Source: Glacieibacterium sp965200405
Lineage (GTDB): Bacteria; Pseudomonadota; Alphaproteobacteria; Sphingomonadales; Sphingomonadaceae
Length of the DNA stretch: 64,000 nucleotides
Assembly: GCF_965200405.1 (NCBI RefSeq)
Contig: NZ_OZ241356.1
Span: 2,418,001 to 2,482,000 of the forward strand
Direction of reading: 5' to 3'
A program made the translations under genes and the position numbers. How positions within the stretch are numbered: position 1 is the first letter of the stretch; every line of letters starts with the position of its first letter. Of this stretch, positions 43,305 through 50,800 are shown piece by piece. The notes under the pieces are model-generated. The model saw only the letters and a program-made list of their open reading frames with translations. It did no database searches and was not told the origin of the DNA.

Positions 43305-43907
43305 CTAGTCAGACCCCCGGCCCGCCAGAAATCCTTCGGCCATCAGCCGAAACGCTTCGATCGCTTTCGGCAAGACACGGTGCGGCTCCTCGCTGGCGGC
43401 AACCCAAAGCGCCGCATTGAACGCCGTGCCGCTCAGGAGCCGCGACGCCGCCTCGATGTCGACGGGTTTCATGACACCCTCGGCGATCAGATCGGCGACC
43501 GCCTGTTTGGTCATGCTCAGGCAGGCATTCTGGCTGGGCCATGTCGAAGGGTCACCGAGGAACGCTGGCCCATCCAGCAACACGATCCGCCGGACCTCCG
43601 ACTCGAGCGCCATCTCGATATACGCGACGCCTTCTGCCAGCAGCCTTTCCCAAGGGCTGGTCGCCGTCGCGCCGGCCTGATGCGCACGCGCGGCCATCTC
43701 ACCGTCGACCTGGGCGACGACCGCAGCCAACAGTCCCTTCTTGTCGCCGAAGCCATGGTAGAGCGCGCCACGGGTGAGCCCGACCTGCGCCGTCAGATCG
43801 TCCATTGATGCGGCTGCGAAACCCGATGCAGCAAACGCCTTTCGCGCAGCCCCGATCATCTTGACGCGGTTCTCCGCCACTGTCTCGGCGCGACGTCTTG
43901 CAGCCAA
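43305..43907 (-). CDS. TetR-family transcriptional repressor
   Basis: A 200-residue repressor whose start is the TTG at 43907 with a strong TAGGAGG. The helix-turn-helix is AASMDDLTAQVGLTRGALYH, with FGDKKGLLAAVV typical of the family, and the ligand domain is all-helical. The divergent tandem-RidA gene and two matching palindromes in between (43927-43939 and 43975-43987) strongly suggest it represses itself and that gene. The ligand is unknown. Confidence 0.92.
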   Translation of the reverse strand: MAARRRAETVAENRVKMIGAARKAFAASGFAAASMDDLTAQVGLTRGALYHGFGDKKGLLAAVVAQVDGEMAARAHQAGATATSPWERLLAEGVAYIEMALESEVRRIVLLDGPAFLGDPSTWPSQNACLSMTKQAVADLIAEGVMKPVDIEAASRLLSGTAFNAALWVAASEEPHRVLPKAIEAFRLMAEGFLAGRGSD

Positions 43908-43926
43908 AGCGACCTCCTATTTTGGC

Positions 43927-43939
43927 ATACGATGCGTAT
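43927..43939. promoter_or_regulatory. TetR operator candidate 1
   Basis: ATACG-ATG-CGTAT, a perfect palindrome with 5-base arms, lies 19 bases upstream of the TetR start. It has the same arms as the second site 48 bases away. Confidence 0.7.
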
Positions 43940-43974
43940 ATGAGATTGACTGATCGAGCGTGGCAGTGTTTTAT

Positions 43975-43987
43975 ATACGCAGCGTAT
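43975..43987. promoter_or_regulatory. TetR operator candidate 2
   Basis: ATACG-CAG-CGTAT, same arms as site 1 with a different centre, lies closer to the divergent RidA gene. Two identical-arm palindromes between divergent genes are the expected operator layout for the neighbouring TetR repressor; the 48-base centre spacing puts both on about the same DNA face. Confidence 0.7.
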
Positions 43988-44063
43988 GTCGCTAACGACA
44001 CGTCGCTGGGATGTCCAGCGGAGTGGGGTCGGCCTTCGCTGCCTAGATAAAAAGGACGATGAT

Positions 44064-44861
44064 ATGGCCACGCGCGACGCAGTGTTTCCGGCCGAGCGGC
44101 AAGCGCTTTATGAGAAGCACCGCTATTCGGCTGCAGTACGATCGGACACGCTGTTGTTCGTCTCGGGGCAGGTCGGCAGCCGTGCCGACGGTTCGCCCGA
44201 GCCCGATTTCGAAGCACAGGTTCGCCGCGCCTTTGCCAATCTAGAGGCCACGCTCGGCGCGGGCGGCTGTACATTGGACGACGTCATCGACGTGACCTCT
44301 TTTCATACGGACCCTGAACAGCAAATGGGTCTAGCCATGGCGGTGAAAAACGAGAAGTTTCCGCACGCCCCGTTTCCGAACTGGACCGCGGTCGGCGTCA
44401 ATTGGCTCGCGGGCTTCGACTTCGAGATCAAGGTAACGGCCCGCATTCCGTCTCACGCATCAACGTCGGTGAGCCGCCGCAACCCGCCAACCATGTGGGA
44501 TATGGGTGGGCTGGGATACTCGCACATCAGTGTCGCGGAACCAGGCCGCCTCGCCTTCCTGTCCGGCCAGATCGCCGCGACGCCGGACGGTGGTGAGGTC
44601 CCCGAAGACCTCGCCGGCCAGGCACAACTTGCAACTGCCAGCCTCGCCGCCGCCCTTGAGGACCTGGAGGCGACGGCCAAGGACATTGTCATGCTGCGCG
44701 TCTACGTCGTTGATGCGACCAGCGAAGCGTTCGGGAAGGCGCTCACGCCTTTGCGTGAGCTTATCGGGGACGCGATGCCCAGCATCACGACGATTGGCGT
44801 GCAGGCACTTTATAAGCCCGAAATCAAAGTCGAGATTGAAATGGTGGTTCGCCTCCCCTGA
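44064..44861 (+). CDS. Tandem RidA-domain fusion protein
   Basis: A 265-residue protein with two RidA (YjgF/YER057c) domains in one chain, from ATG 44064 with AAAGGA upstream. Domain 1 (about 1-132): YSAAVRSDTLLFVSGQVG, DDVIDVTSFH, KVTARIP. Domain 2 (about 145-265): YSHISVAEPGRLAFLSGQIA, DIVMLRVYVVD, EMVVRLP. RidA proteins form trimers and deaminate reactive enamine/imine intermediates; each domain here keeps the SGQ and terminal arginine pattern. Fusion of two usually separate genes could give a pseudo-trimeric assembly. Its promoter region carries two TetR operators. No PLP enzyme producing enamines is next to it. Confidence 0.88.
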   Translation: MATRDAVFPAERQALYEKHRYSAAVRSDTLLFVSGQVGSRADGSPEPDFEAQVRRAFANLEATLGAGGCTLDDVIDVTSFHTDPEQQMGLAMAVKNEKFPHAPFPNWTAVGVNWLAGFDFEIKVTARIPSHASTSVSRRNPPTMWDMGGLGYSHISVAEPGRLAFLSGQIAATPDGGEVPEDLAGQAQLATASLAAALEDLEATAKDIVMLRVYVVDATSEAFGKALTPLRELIGDAMPSITTIGVQALYKPEIKVEIEMVVRLP

Positions 44862-44967
44862 AGAGAGAAATTACCGAAAGGCACGCCCGGGGGTTTTTAG
44901 AGAACTTCAGAACCGCCCACCCAATCCGAGCGCAGGGGCCGGGTTCACGCTGAAAACAGGAGCTACT

Positions 44968-45276
44968 GTGGTGAAAGGTTACTGGATCGCTCAGGTCGAC
45001 GTTAGTGACGAACACGGTCACGGCGCATATGCAAAGGCCGCGATGGAGTATTTGCAGCGCCAGGGTGCGAAAACCTTGGTCGTCTCCCCGAGGCAGGGGC
45101 GGTACGAGGTCGTCGAAGGCGTCCCCCGAAGCCGGCGGCTGATCCAGGAATTTCCCGACTATGAGACCGCATCAGCGGCTTATCATTCGGAGGAATATCA
45201 ACAGATACGAAAGCTCCGACAGAATACTGCGACAGTCGATCTGGTGATCGTGGAAGGCTTCGACCCGTCTCTCTAG
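44968..45276 (+). CDS. DUF1330 family protein
   Basis: A 102-residue dimeric alpha-beta-barrel-type protein. The start is GTG 44968 after AGGAG, giving MVKGYWIAQVDV, the normal family opening (MxKGYWIARVDV); a second GTG follows directly. The conserved end is SEEYQQIRKLRQNTATVDLV. DUF1330 members are small cytoplasmic proteins, some placed beside catabolic genes, without a settled function. About 105 bases after the RidA fusion, and possibly part of its TetR-controlled unit. Confidence 0.82.
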   Translation: MVKGYWIAQVDVSDEHGHGAYAKAAMEYLQRQGAKTLVVSPRQGRYEVVEGVPRSRRLIQEFPDYETASAAYHSEEYQQIRKLRQNTATVDLVIVEGFDPSL

Positions 45277-45494
45277 CGAAAATGGGCCATGTGCGGCCGG
45301 CGAGTTCCGGAGCTCGATGTCTTCATGGCAGCTATTGCCATCTGTGCCGCCAGAACCTGCCTTTCCGCTCCCCCCAGCTCGTGGCCCCCACCCGCCGCGT
45401 TGAAGTGTCCAAAACCAGCCTCACAACCGAGATGAACGGACGTCCGCTTCCGGGAAGTGCCCAGGCGTCTCTCAGTGTCCGGGATCGGGTCTGA

Positions 45495-46037
45495 TCAACC
45501 GCCGGGGTGGGCGGCGCGCCATTCCTGGACCGCCGCCATGGTCTTATCGACATGGCCGTCGGCGTCGAGCGCGCTGTAGACGAAGATGATCTTGCCGTCC
45601 GGTGCGATGACGAACGAAGTCCGGTTGGATTTGGCCACGACCGGCAACTTCACGTCATAGGCACCGATGAGCTTCATATCGGCCGATGCGACGGCAAACT
45701 TGTTGCGACATTCGCTGACCGAAAATTTGTTGAGCGTATCGATCTTGTCGGCCGACACGCCGACCACCGTCGCGCCCAGCTTGTTGAACGCGTCGGTCGC
45801 TTCGGCGAAATTGTGCGCTTCGCGGGTGCAGCCCGTGGTGAAGGCAGCGGGGTAGAAATACAGGACCACCGGACCTTTCTTCAGCGCGTCGGCGAGATGG
45901 AATCCGAAGGGTGTTCCGCCAAGGCTGGCCTGGGTGGTGAAATCCGGGGCGACCGCACCGACGGGTAGCGCCGCCAGGGCGGGCACTGCGAAGAGGAGCG
46001 TCGCGGCACCGGCAATTCGAAGAGCGGATCGGATCAT
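45495..46037 (-). CDS. Exported peroxiredoxin (AhpC/TSA, PrxQ/BCP-like)
   Basis: A 180-residue thioredoxin-fold peroxidase from the ATG at 46037 (AGGAG upstream) with a signal peptide (MIRSALRIAGAATLLFAVPALA), so it works in the periplasm. The peroxidatic cysteine is in PAAFTTGCTREAHNF; the usual PrxQ resolving cysteine five residues later is absent (H/N there), but a second cysteine in SVSECRNKF may resolve the disulfide as an atypical 2-Cys enzyme. It would reduce peroxides with a thiol donor. It is divergent from the DUF4287 gene and shows no operon partner. Confidence 0.87.
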   Translation of the reverse strand: MIRSALRIAGAATLLFAVPALAALPVGAVAPDFTTQASLGGTPFGFHLADALKKGPVVLYFYPAAFTTGCTREAHNFAEATDAFNKLGATVVGVSADKIDTLNKFSVSECRNKFAVASADMKLIGAYDVKLPVVAKSNRTSFVIAPDGKIIFVYSALDADGHVDKTMAAVQEWRAAHPGG

Positions 46038-46238
46038 TTCTTGCTCCTGCAAGGCTGTGAGGACACGCGTCGTCGCCTTGAGCTCGCTGTATAGAGCAAC
46101 CGCGAACGCCGCGAAACTGTTCGTCGGCAGTCCATGCGCCGTTCTCGAGCGTTCATTCTGGAGCTTCAGCAACGCCCTTGCGGTTGATACCTTGGACGAT
46201 CATTCTGCGGAGCGGCACAATTTGGAGACTGACGATCC

Positions 46239-46451
46239 ATGGTCGACACGCCGGTCAAAGGACCTTCCTCGTACTTTCCCTCGATCGAGAAGAAATACGG
46301 TCGCCCGATCGCCGAGTGGCAGGCGCTGCTGCGTCAGAAGCTTCCGGCGAAGCACATGGAGTTGGTCGCCATGCTGAAAAATGACCATGGCATGGGCCAC
46401 GGTCACGCCAACGCGCTGGTGCATCACGTCCTGGCGGCCGAGAAAGGCTGA
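46239..46451 (+). CDS. DUF4287 family small protein
   Basis: A 70-residue helical protein, MVDTPVKGPSSYFPSIEKKY, then GRPIAEWQALL and HGMGHGHANALVHH, which match the DUF4287 domain that also occurs fused to DUF5655 in other bacteria. The C-terminal histidine-rich GHGHANAL stretch is conserved in the family. Function is unknown. It ends 20 bases before the convergent aminotransferase gene. Confidence 0.82.
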   Translation: MVDTPVKGPSSYFPSIEKKYGRPIAEWQALLRQKLPAKHMELVAMLKNDHGMGHGHANALVHHVLAAEKG

Positions 46452-46471
46452 GCCGCTTTCGACGTGCCTTT

Positions 46472-47671
46472 TCAGCGACGCAGCACCTCGATCAGCCGCT
46501 CGATATGATCGGCATCGTTATAGAGCGACGGTGATATCCGGATGCGATTGGGATAGGTCGAGACGTTGATCCGCGACGCCTCGAGCGCCGCATCGAAACG
46601 TTTGTCGGCGTTCCTGATCGCGAACGCCACGATGGGACTGGCGGAACCGGGCGGCGTGAGCGGCAGGAACCCCAGGCCCGGCAGGACCGCCTGCAGACGA
46701 TCGACCAGGGGCCGGCGGTGGCGAGCGACGGCATCGACGCCGATCCCCAGGATATGGTCGAGCGAAGCGGCGACGACCGCAAGTGCCCCCCACGCCGGCG
46801 TGCTGACCTCGAACAGGCCGGCGGCATCGCCTGCCAGCTCATACTCGCCAAGCGCCGGGCCGGGCGTTTCGAAGGGCAGTACATGGCTGTACTGTTGCCT
46901 GACTTGCCGCCAGCCCGTCTCGACGCGCTTCAATCGGTCCAGCCGGTCGGGGCGAACATAGAGGAACGCCGTTCCGAAATCGCCCATCAGCCATTTGTAG
47001 GTCCCGCAACAGGCGAAATCGACCCCGCTGGCCCGCAGATCGAGCGGCACGGCGCCGGCGGCCTGGATGATGTCGGCATAGACCAGGACACCGCGCGCAT
47101 GGGCGATCGAGCATAGCTCCGCCAGGTCGTGGCGAAATCCGGTCGTGCTGGAGACCAGCGAGACTGCGATCAGCCGGGTGTCGGGGCCGATCAGGGCGCG
47201 CAGGTCGGCCAGGTCGACGCCGCCGCCACGAGGGCGCGCCACCCGGACCGGGGCGCCGCGCCGCGCCAACTCGCCGTACAGGGCCAGCGACCCGTCGTAA
47301 TGCAGCCCGTCGGTGACGACGCCTGCGCCCGGGCCGGTCCCAAGGCTGAGGTTGACCAGATTCTCGCCGTCGAGCGTACTCGGCACGACCGCGATATCAT
47401 GGGGATCGACGTTGACGAGCCGGGCGAAGCGCTCGACCGCTGCACGGCGCGGATTGCCGCGCGGGCCGACCGCCTGCGGTGCATCGAACCTCGACTTCAG
47501 GTAGGACCGCCCCGCCTCGACCGCGAATGCGCCGAGCGGGTGGGTGAACGCTGCATCCAGATACGCGCCGATCGGCCCGAAGCCGTTGCGGTCGGGCAGC
47601 GTAGCGGTGCCGGCAAGCATCGGCAGGGCGGCCGCGGTCCCCCCCATCATGTGCCGCCGGGTGATCGCCAT
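46472..47671 (-). CDS. Class V aminotransferase-fold PLP enzyme with Tat-type signal
   Basis: A 399-residue fold-type I PLP enzyme related to isopenicillin N epimerases and cysteine desulfurase-like aminotransferases. The PLP lysine is in CCGTYKWLMGDFG and the pyridine-contacting Asp in VLVYADIIQAAGAVPLD. An N-terminal ITRRHMMGGTAAALPMLAG segment is a Tat-type signal, so the enzyme would be exported with its cofactor folded in, unusual for PLP aminotransferases. GGGAGGCGA precedes the ATG. It is the last gene of the minus-strand unit, 12 bases after the CocE/NonD hydrolase. Epimerase, lyase and transaminase activities are all open. Confidence 0.85.
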   Translation of the reverse strand: MAITRRHMMGGTAAALPMLAGTATLPDRNGFGPIGAYLDAAFTHPLGAFAVEAGRSYLKSRFDAPQAVGPRGNPRRAAVERFARLVNVDPHDIAVVPSTLDGENLVNLSLGTGPGAGVVTDGLHYDGSLALYGELARRGAPVRVARPRGGGVDLADLRALIGPDTRLIAVSLVSSTTGFRHDLAELCSIAHARGVLVYADIIQAAGAVPLDLRASGVDFACCGTYKWLMGDFGTAFLYVRPDRLDRLKRVETGWRQVRQQYSHVLPFETPGPALGEYELAGDAAGLFEVSTPAWGALAVVAASLDHILGIGVDAVARHRRPLVDRLQAVLPGLGFLPLTPPGSASPIVAFAIRNADKRFDAALEASRINVSTYPNRIRISPSLYNDADHIERLIEVLRR

Positions 47672-47683
47672 GATCTCGCCTCC

Positions 47684-49588
47684 CTAATCGGCCGCGATCG
47701 GCAGGCTGATCGCGCTCGCGTGGAGCGGGTCGTGAAAGACGCTCTGCGTTGCGGCGCGATAGTCGGCGGGGGCAGCGTTGAAGATCGACGAGACATAGGT
47801 CTGCGGATTACGATCGTACATCGGAAACCAGCTCGATTGCACCTGCACCATGATCCTGTGGCCCTTGGCGACGATATGGTCGGTAACCGGCAGGCGGATG
47901 CGGTACGGCTCGATCCGGCCCGGGGTGAGCGGCACCGAGCGGTCGAGACCCTGGCGGTAGCGGGCGCGGAAGATCTCCATCGCCATCGGCAGCTGATAGC
48001 CGCCAAGCGCCGCATCGCGGTTTTCGTCGGGATAGACGTCGATCAGCTTGACCACGAAATCGGCATCGGTCCCGGTGCTCGCCGCGAACAGGGCGACATC
48101 CGCCTGGCCAAAGACATGGACGGGCTTGTCGAGCGGTGGCGAGACATAGGTCAACACATCGGGGCGGTGCGCGGCGAAGCGCTGGTCGGCGATGAGCGAG
48201 GTCTTCCACGTGTCGCTGCTCCCACCGAACAGGAACGGCGCGGCGATGTTTCCGACCGGCCGGGCGGGATCGGCGAGATAGTCGTCATGGGCACTATCGC
48301 CGGGGCGCGGCGGGCTGGACGACAGGACGCCACCGGCGCGCAGGTACAGGCGCGTCGCCGCGGGCGGCAGGTTGCCGGCACCGTGCCAACCGCCGCCGGC
48401 GCCGGTCGCGTAGCTGGTGACCGCGGGCGGATCGAAGGGCGTGGCACCGTCCTTCAGCCGGGCATCCAGGAAGGGCTTGATGACGACGCGTCGGGCGCTT
48501 GCCGCGGTGTCTTGCGCAAAGCGGATGTCGCCCAGTCCCGAACCGTCGCCGTCGACACCCATGTGCGCCCATGGTCCGACCAGCAGCGATACCCGTTGCT
48601 GCCGGTCGAGCGGGTGGAGGGCGCGGAACACCGCCGGGGCGCCGTAGCTATCCTGCTCGTCGTACTGGCCGGCGACGAGCAGCATCGGCGTGACGATCGG
48701 CCGGGCCGCCATCAGCCGGTCCAGCGCATGGCCGCTCCACCAGGCGTCATAGGCCGGATGATCGACGAAGCGGCGCGCGGCGGGAAAGGCATCGAGGCCG
48801 TACCGGCGCATGTAGTTTCCTGCCGAGCCGGCCTCCAGCATGCTGGCGTAAAGGTCGACGTTGCCCGACGCGACCGGCGATCCGGCGCCCTTGGTCGCCA
48901 TGATCAGCGGCAAGACGTTGAGCGTAACCTGGCGGAACGCGCCGTTGTGGAACCAGTCGTCGCCCATCCAGACGTCGACCATCGGGTTGATCGGCACGGC
49001 GGCCTTCAGCGCAGGATGGCCGCTCAGCGTCGCCATCAGCGCGAGGAAGCCATCGTACGATCCGCCGATGACGCCAACCTTGCCGTTGCTCTCCGGAACC
49101 TGACGGGTCAGCCACTCCAGCGTGTCGTAGGTGTCGGTGGCGTGATCGATGCCGGTCGGATTGAGCGGGCCGCTGAGCGGGCGGTTGGTGACGTACACGC
49201 CTTCCGACCGGTAGCGGCCGCGAACGTCCTGCCAGACCCGGATATAGCCGTCCTCGACATAGGGCGCGTCGGCTGCGGGAACGCGCTGGGCGAGATGCTG
49301 GCTCGACCCGTGCAGCGCGGAGCCGTCGGCGCCATAGGGGGTGCGCTCCAGCAGGATCGGCGCATGCGCGATGCCTTTTCGCATCAGGATCAGCGTGTAC
49401 AGGCGGACCCCGTCGCGCATCGGGATCATCGCCTCGCGGCGGATGTAATCCTGTTCGGCAGTCGCCGGCCGATATGCGGTACCGAGGTCGGACTGCAGCG
49501 TATCGACGGGCGCTGCAGCCGACAGCGCCCCGAACAGGACGATGGCGAGCAGCCGCCCGGTCACGGATGCGCAGCGAGGCCGGGTCAA
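47684..49588 (-). CDS. CocE/NonD-family serine hydrolase (S15-like), exported
   Basis: About 634 residues. Start is uncertain: TTG 49588 overlaps the MFS stop (TTTGA) and gives an exportable leader (TRPRCASVTGRLLAIVLFGA); GTG 49564 is the alternative. The alpha/beta-hydrolase triad is visible: Ser in VIGGSYDGFLALM, Asp in VAGQYDEQD, His in VGPWAHMG, followed by the helical cap and a C-terminal jelly-roll domain. Relatives include X-Pro dipeptidyl peptidase, cocaine esterase, glutaryl-7-ACA acylase and alpha-amino-acid ester hydrolases, all cleaving amide or ester bonds of acyl-amino compounds. The periplasmic site and peptidase neighbours fit cleavage of a peptide-like amide. Confidence 0.88.
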   Translation of the reverse strand: MTRPRCASVTGRLLAIVLFGALSAAAPVDTLQSDLGTAYRPATAEQDYIRREAMIPMRDGVRLYTLILMRKGIAHAPILLERTPYGADGSALHGSSQHLAQRVPAADAPYVEDGYIRVWQDVRGRYRSEGVYVTNRPLSGPLNPTGIDHATDTYDTLEWLTRQVPESNGKVGVIGGSYDGFLALMATLSGHPALKAAVPINPMVDVWMGDDWFHNGAFRQVTLNVLPLIMATKGAGSPVASGNVDLYASMLEAGSAGNYMRRYGLDAFPAARRFVDHPAYDAWWSGHALDRLMAARPIVTPMLLVAGQYDEQDSYGAPAVFRALHPLDRQQRVSLLVGPWAHMGVDGDGSGLGDIRFAQDTAASARRVVIKPFLDARLKDGATPFDPPAVTSYATGAGGGWHGAGNLPPAATRLYLRAGGVLSSSPPRPGDSAHDDYLADPARPVGNIAAPFLFGGSSDTWKTSLIADQRFAAHRPDVLTYVSPPLDKPVHVFGQADVALFAASTGTDADFVVKLIDVYPDENRDAALGGYQLPMAMEIFRARYRQGLDRSVPLTPGRIEPYRIRLPVTDHIVAKGHRIMVQVQSSWFPMYDRNPQTYVSSIFNAAPADYRAATQSVFHDPLHASAISLPIAAD

Positions 49589-50766
49589 AGCGGCTCGACC
49601 GGACGGTGGCGGAAGACCAGCCCGAGCGCCGCGCCGCCGGCCAGCAGCGCGCACGGTACCGCCGCCAGCAATACCCCGCCCGGCGCGACACCGACAGCCA
49701 GCAATTTGCCCGCCGCCATGGGGCCGGCAATGCCGCCCAGCCGGCCGAACGAAACCGCGGAGCCGACTCCGGTCGCCCGGACCAGCGTCGCATAATAGGC
49801 TGGCGCGATCGTATAGAGGACCAGTTGGCCGCCGATGGCGAAGAAGCCGGTGGCGATACCGGAAACGACGACCGGCGTCAGTCCTTGGGCGCTCGCCAGG
49901 CAGACCAGCGAGATCGAGATACCGAGATAGGTGCCGGCCAGCACCTCTCTCAGTCGTCCGCGGTCGGCGATCATCGCCAGTACGATGCACCCGACGACCG
50001 CGCCGCTATTCTCGAATGCCGAGATCAATGCCGCCTGCTGCGGGGTGAAACCCTTGGCGACCATCAGCGTCGGCAGCCAGTTGTTGATCAGGTAGACGAC
50101 GACCTGTGTGAATCCGTAGCTGACCCACAACAGCAGCGTGACCGGCGTGCGGCCTTCGCCGAACAGCGTCGAGCGGACGCCGGGCCGGTCGCCACCCGTC
50201 ACCGCTGCCCGCGCGCGGATGAAGGCGGCCGACTCCGGCAAGGCGAAGATCAGGACGGGCACCAGCAGCAGGGGCAGGATGCCGCCGATATAGAAGATCG
50301 TGCGCCAGTCGAGGTGACTGGCCTGGCTCGCGACGAACAGCCCGAGCAAGGTTCCCCCGACCGGCTGTCCGCAGAACATCAGGCCAACCGCCGTGGCGCG
50401 CCGCTCGGGTGCCGCGGCCTCGGCGGCTATGGCGATCAAATTCGGGAAGGCAGCGCCGAGACCCAGCCCGCAACCGAGCCTGATCAGGACGAAGCTCGAC
50501 AGGTCGCTGCCCAGGGCGGTCAACAGCGAGAAAGCGGCAAACACCACGAACGCCGTCAGCAGCACGGTTTTCCGACCGAACCTGTCCCCCAGCCGCCCGC
50601 CGAACGCCGCCCCGACCATCAGGCCGACGATCGCCGCCGTCAGTATGTAGGAGACCTCGGTCGCGTGAAAACCGAACAGGCGGGCGACCGAAGGCGCCGC
50701 CAGTCCCATCGAAACGATGTCGGCGCCTTCGAGCTGGGCAGCGAGAAAACACAGGAAGATGATCAC
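49585..50766 (-). CDS. MFS transporter, aromatic acid:H+ symporter (AAHS)-like
   Basis: About 393 residues, 12 helices. The likely start is GTG 50766 (GGGGCG upstream), 34 bases after the TonB receptor stop. Helix 1 has the AAHS-type acid residue pattern AAQLEGADIVSMGLAAP, the loop 2-3 motif is GGRLGDRFGRKTVLL, and PESAAFIRARAAV begins the central loop. AAHS members bring aromatic and related carboxylates (4-hydroxybenzoate, 3-hydroxyphenylpropionate) in with protons. In this locus it may import the acid released by the exported hydrolases. Stop overlaps the downstream hydrolase start. Confidence 0.88.
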   Translation of the reverse strand: MIIFLCFLAAQLEGADIVSMGLAAPSVARLFGFHATEVSYILTAAIVGLMVGAAFGGRLGDRFGRKTVLLTAFVVFAAFSLLTALGSDLSSFVLIRLGCGLGLGAAFPNLIAIAAEAAAPERRATAVGLMFCGQPVGGTLLGLFVASQASHLDWRTIFYIGGILPLLLVPVLIFALPESAAFIRARAAVTGGDRPGVRSTLFGEGRTPVTLLLWVSYGFTQVVVYLINNWLPTLMVAKGFTPQQAALISAFENSGAVVGCIVLAMIADRGRLREVLAGTYLGISISLVCLASAQGLTPVVVSGIATGFFAIGGQLVLYTIAPAYYATLVRATGVGSAVSFGRLGGIAGPMAAGKLLAVGVAPGGVLLAAVPCALLAGGAALGLVFRHRPVEPL

Positions 50767-50800
50767 TCGAGCGCCCCGGCACGCCGGTCGTGGGCGCTCA

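Noticed and set aside
45277..45494. Possible gene or repeat after the DUF1330 gene
   Set aside because: Only a short ATGGCA/TGCCAT hairpin and weak frames are seen; nothing firm enough to annotate.
47129..49795. 888-codon plus frame opposite the aminotransferase and hydrolase genes
   Set aside because: Its length comes from GC-rich codon bias; the minus-strand genes show clear catalytic motifs and the plus frame none.
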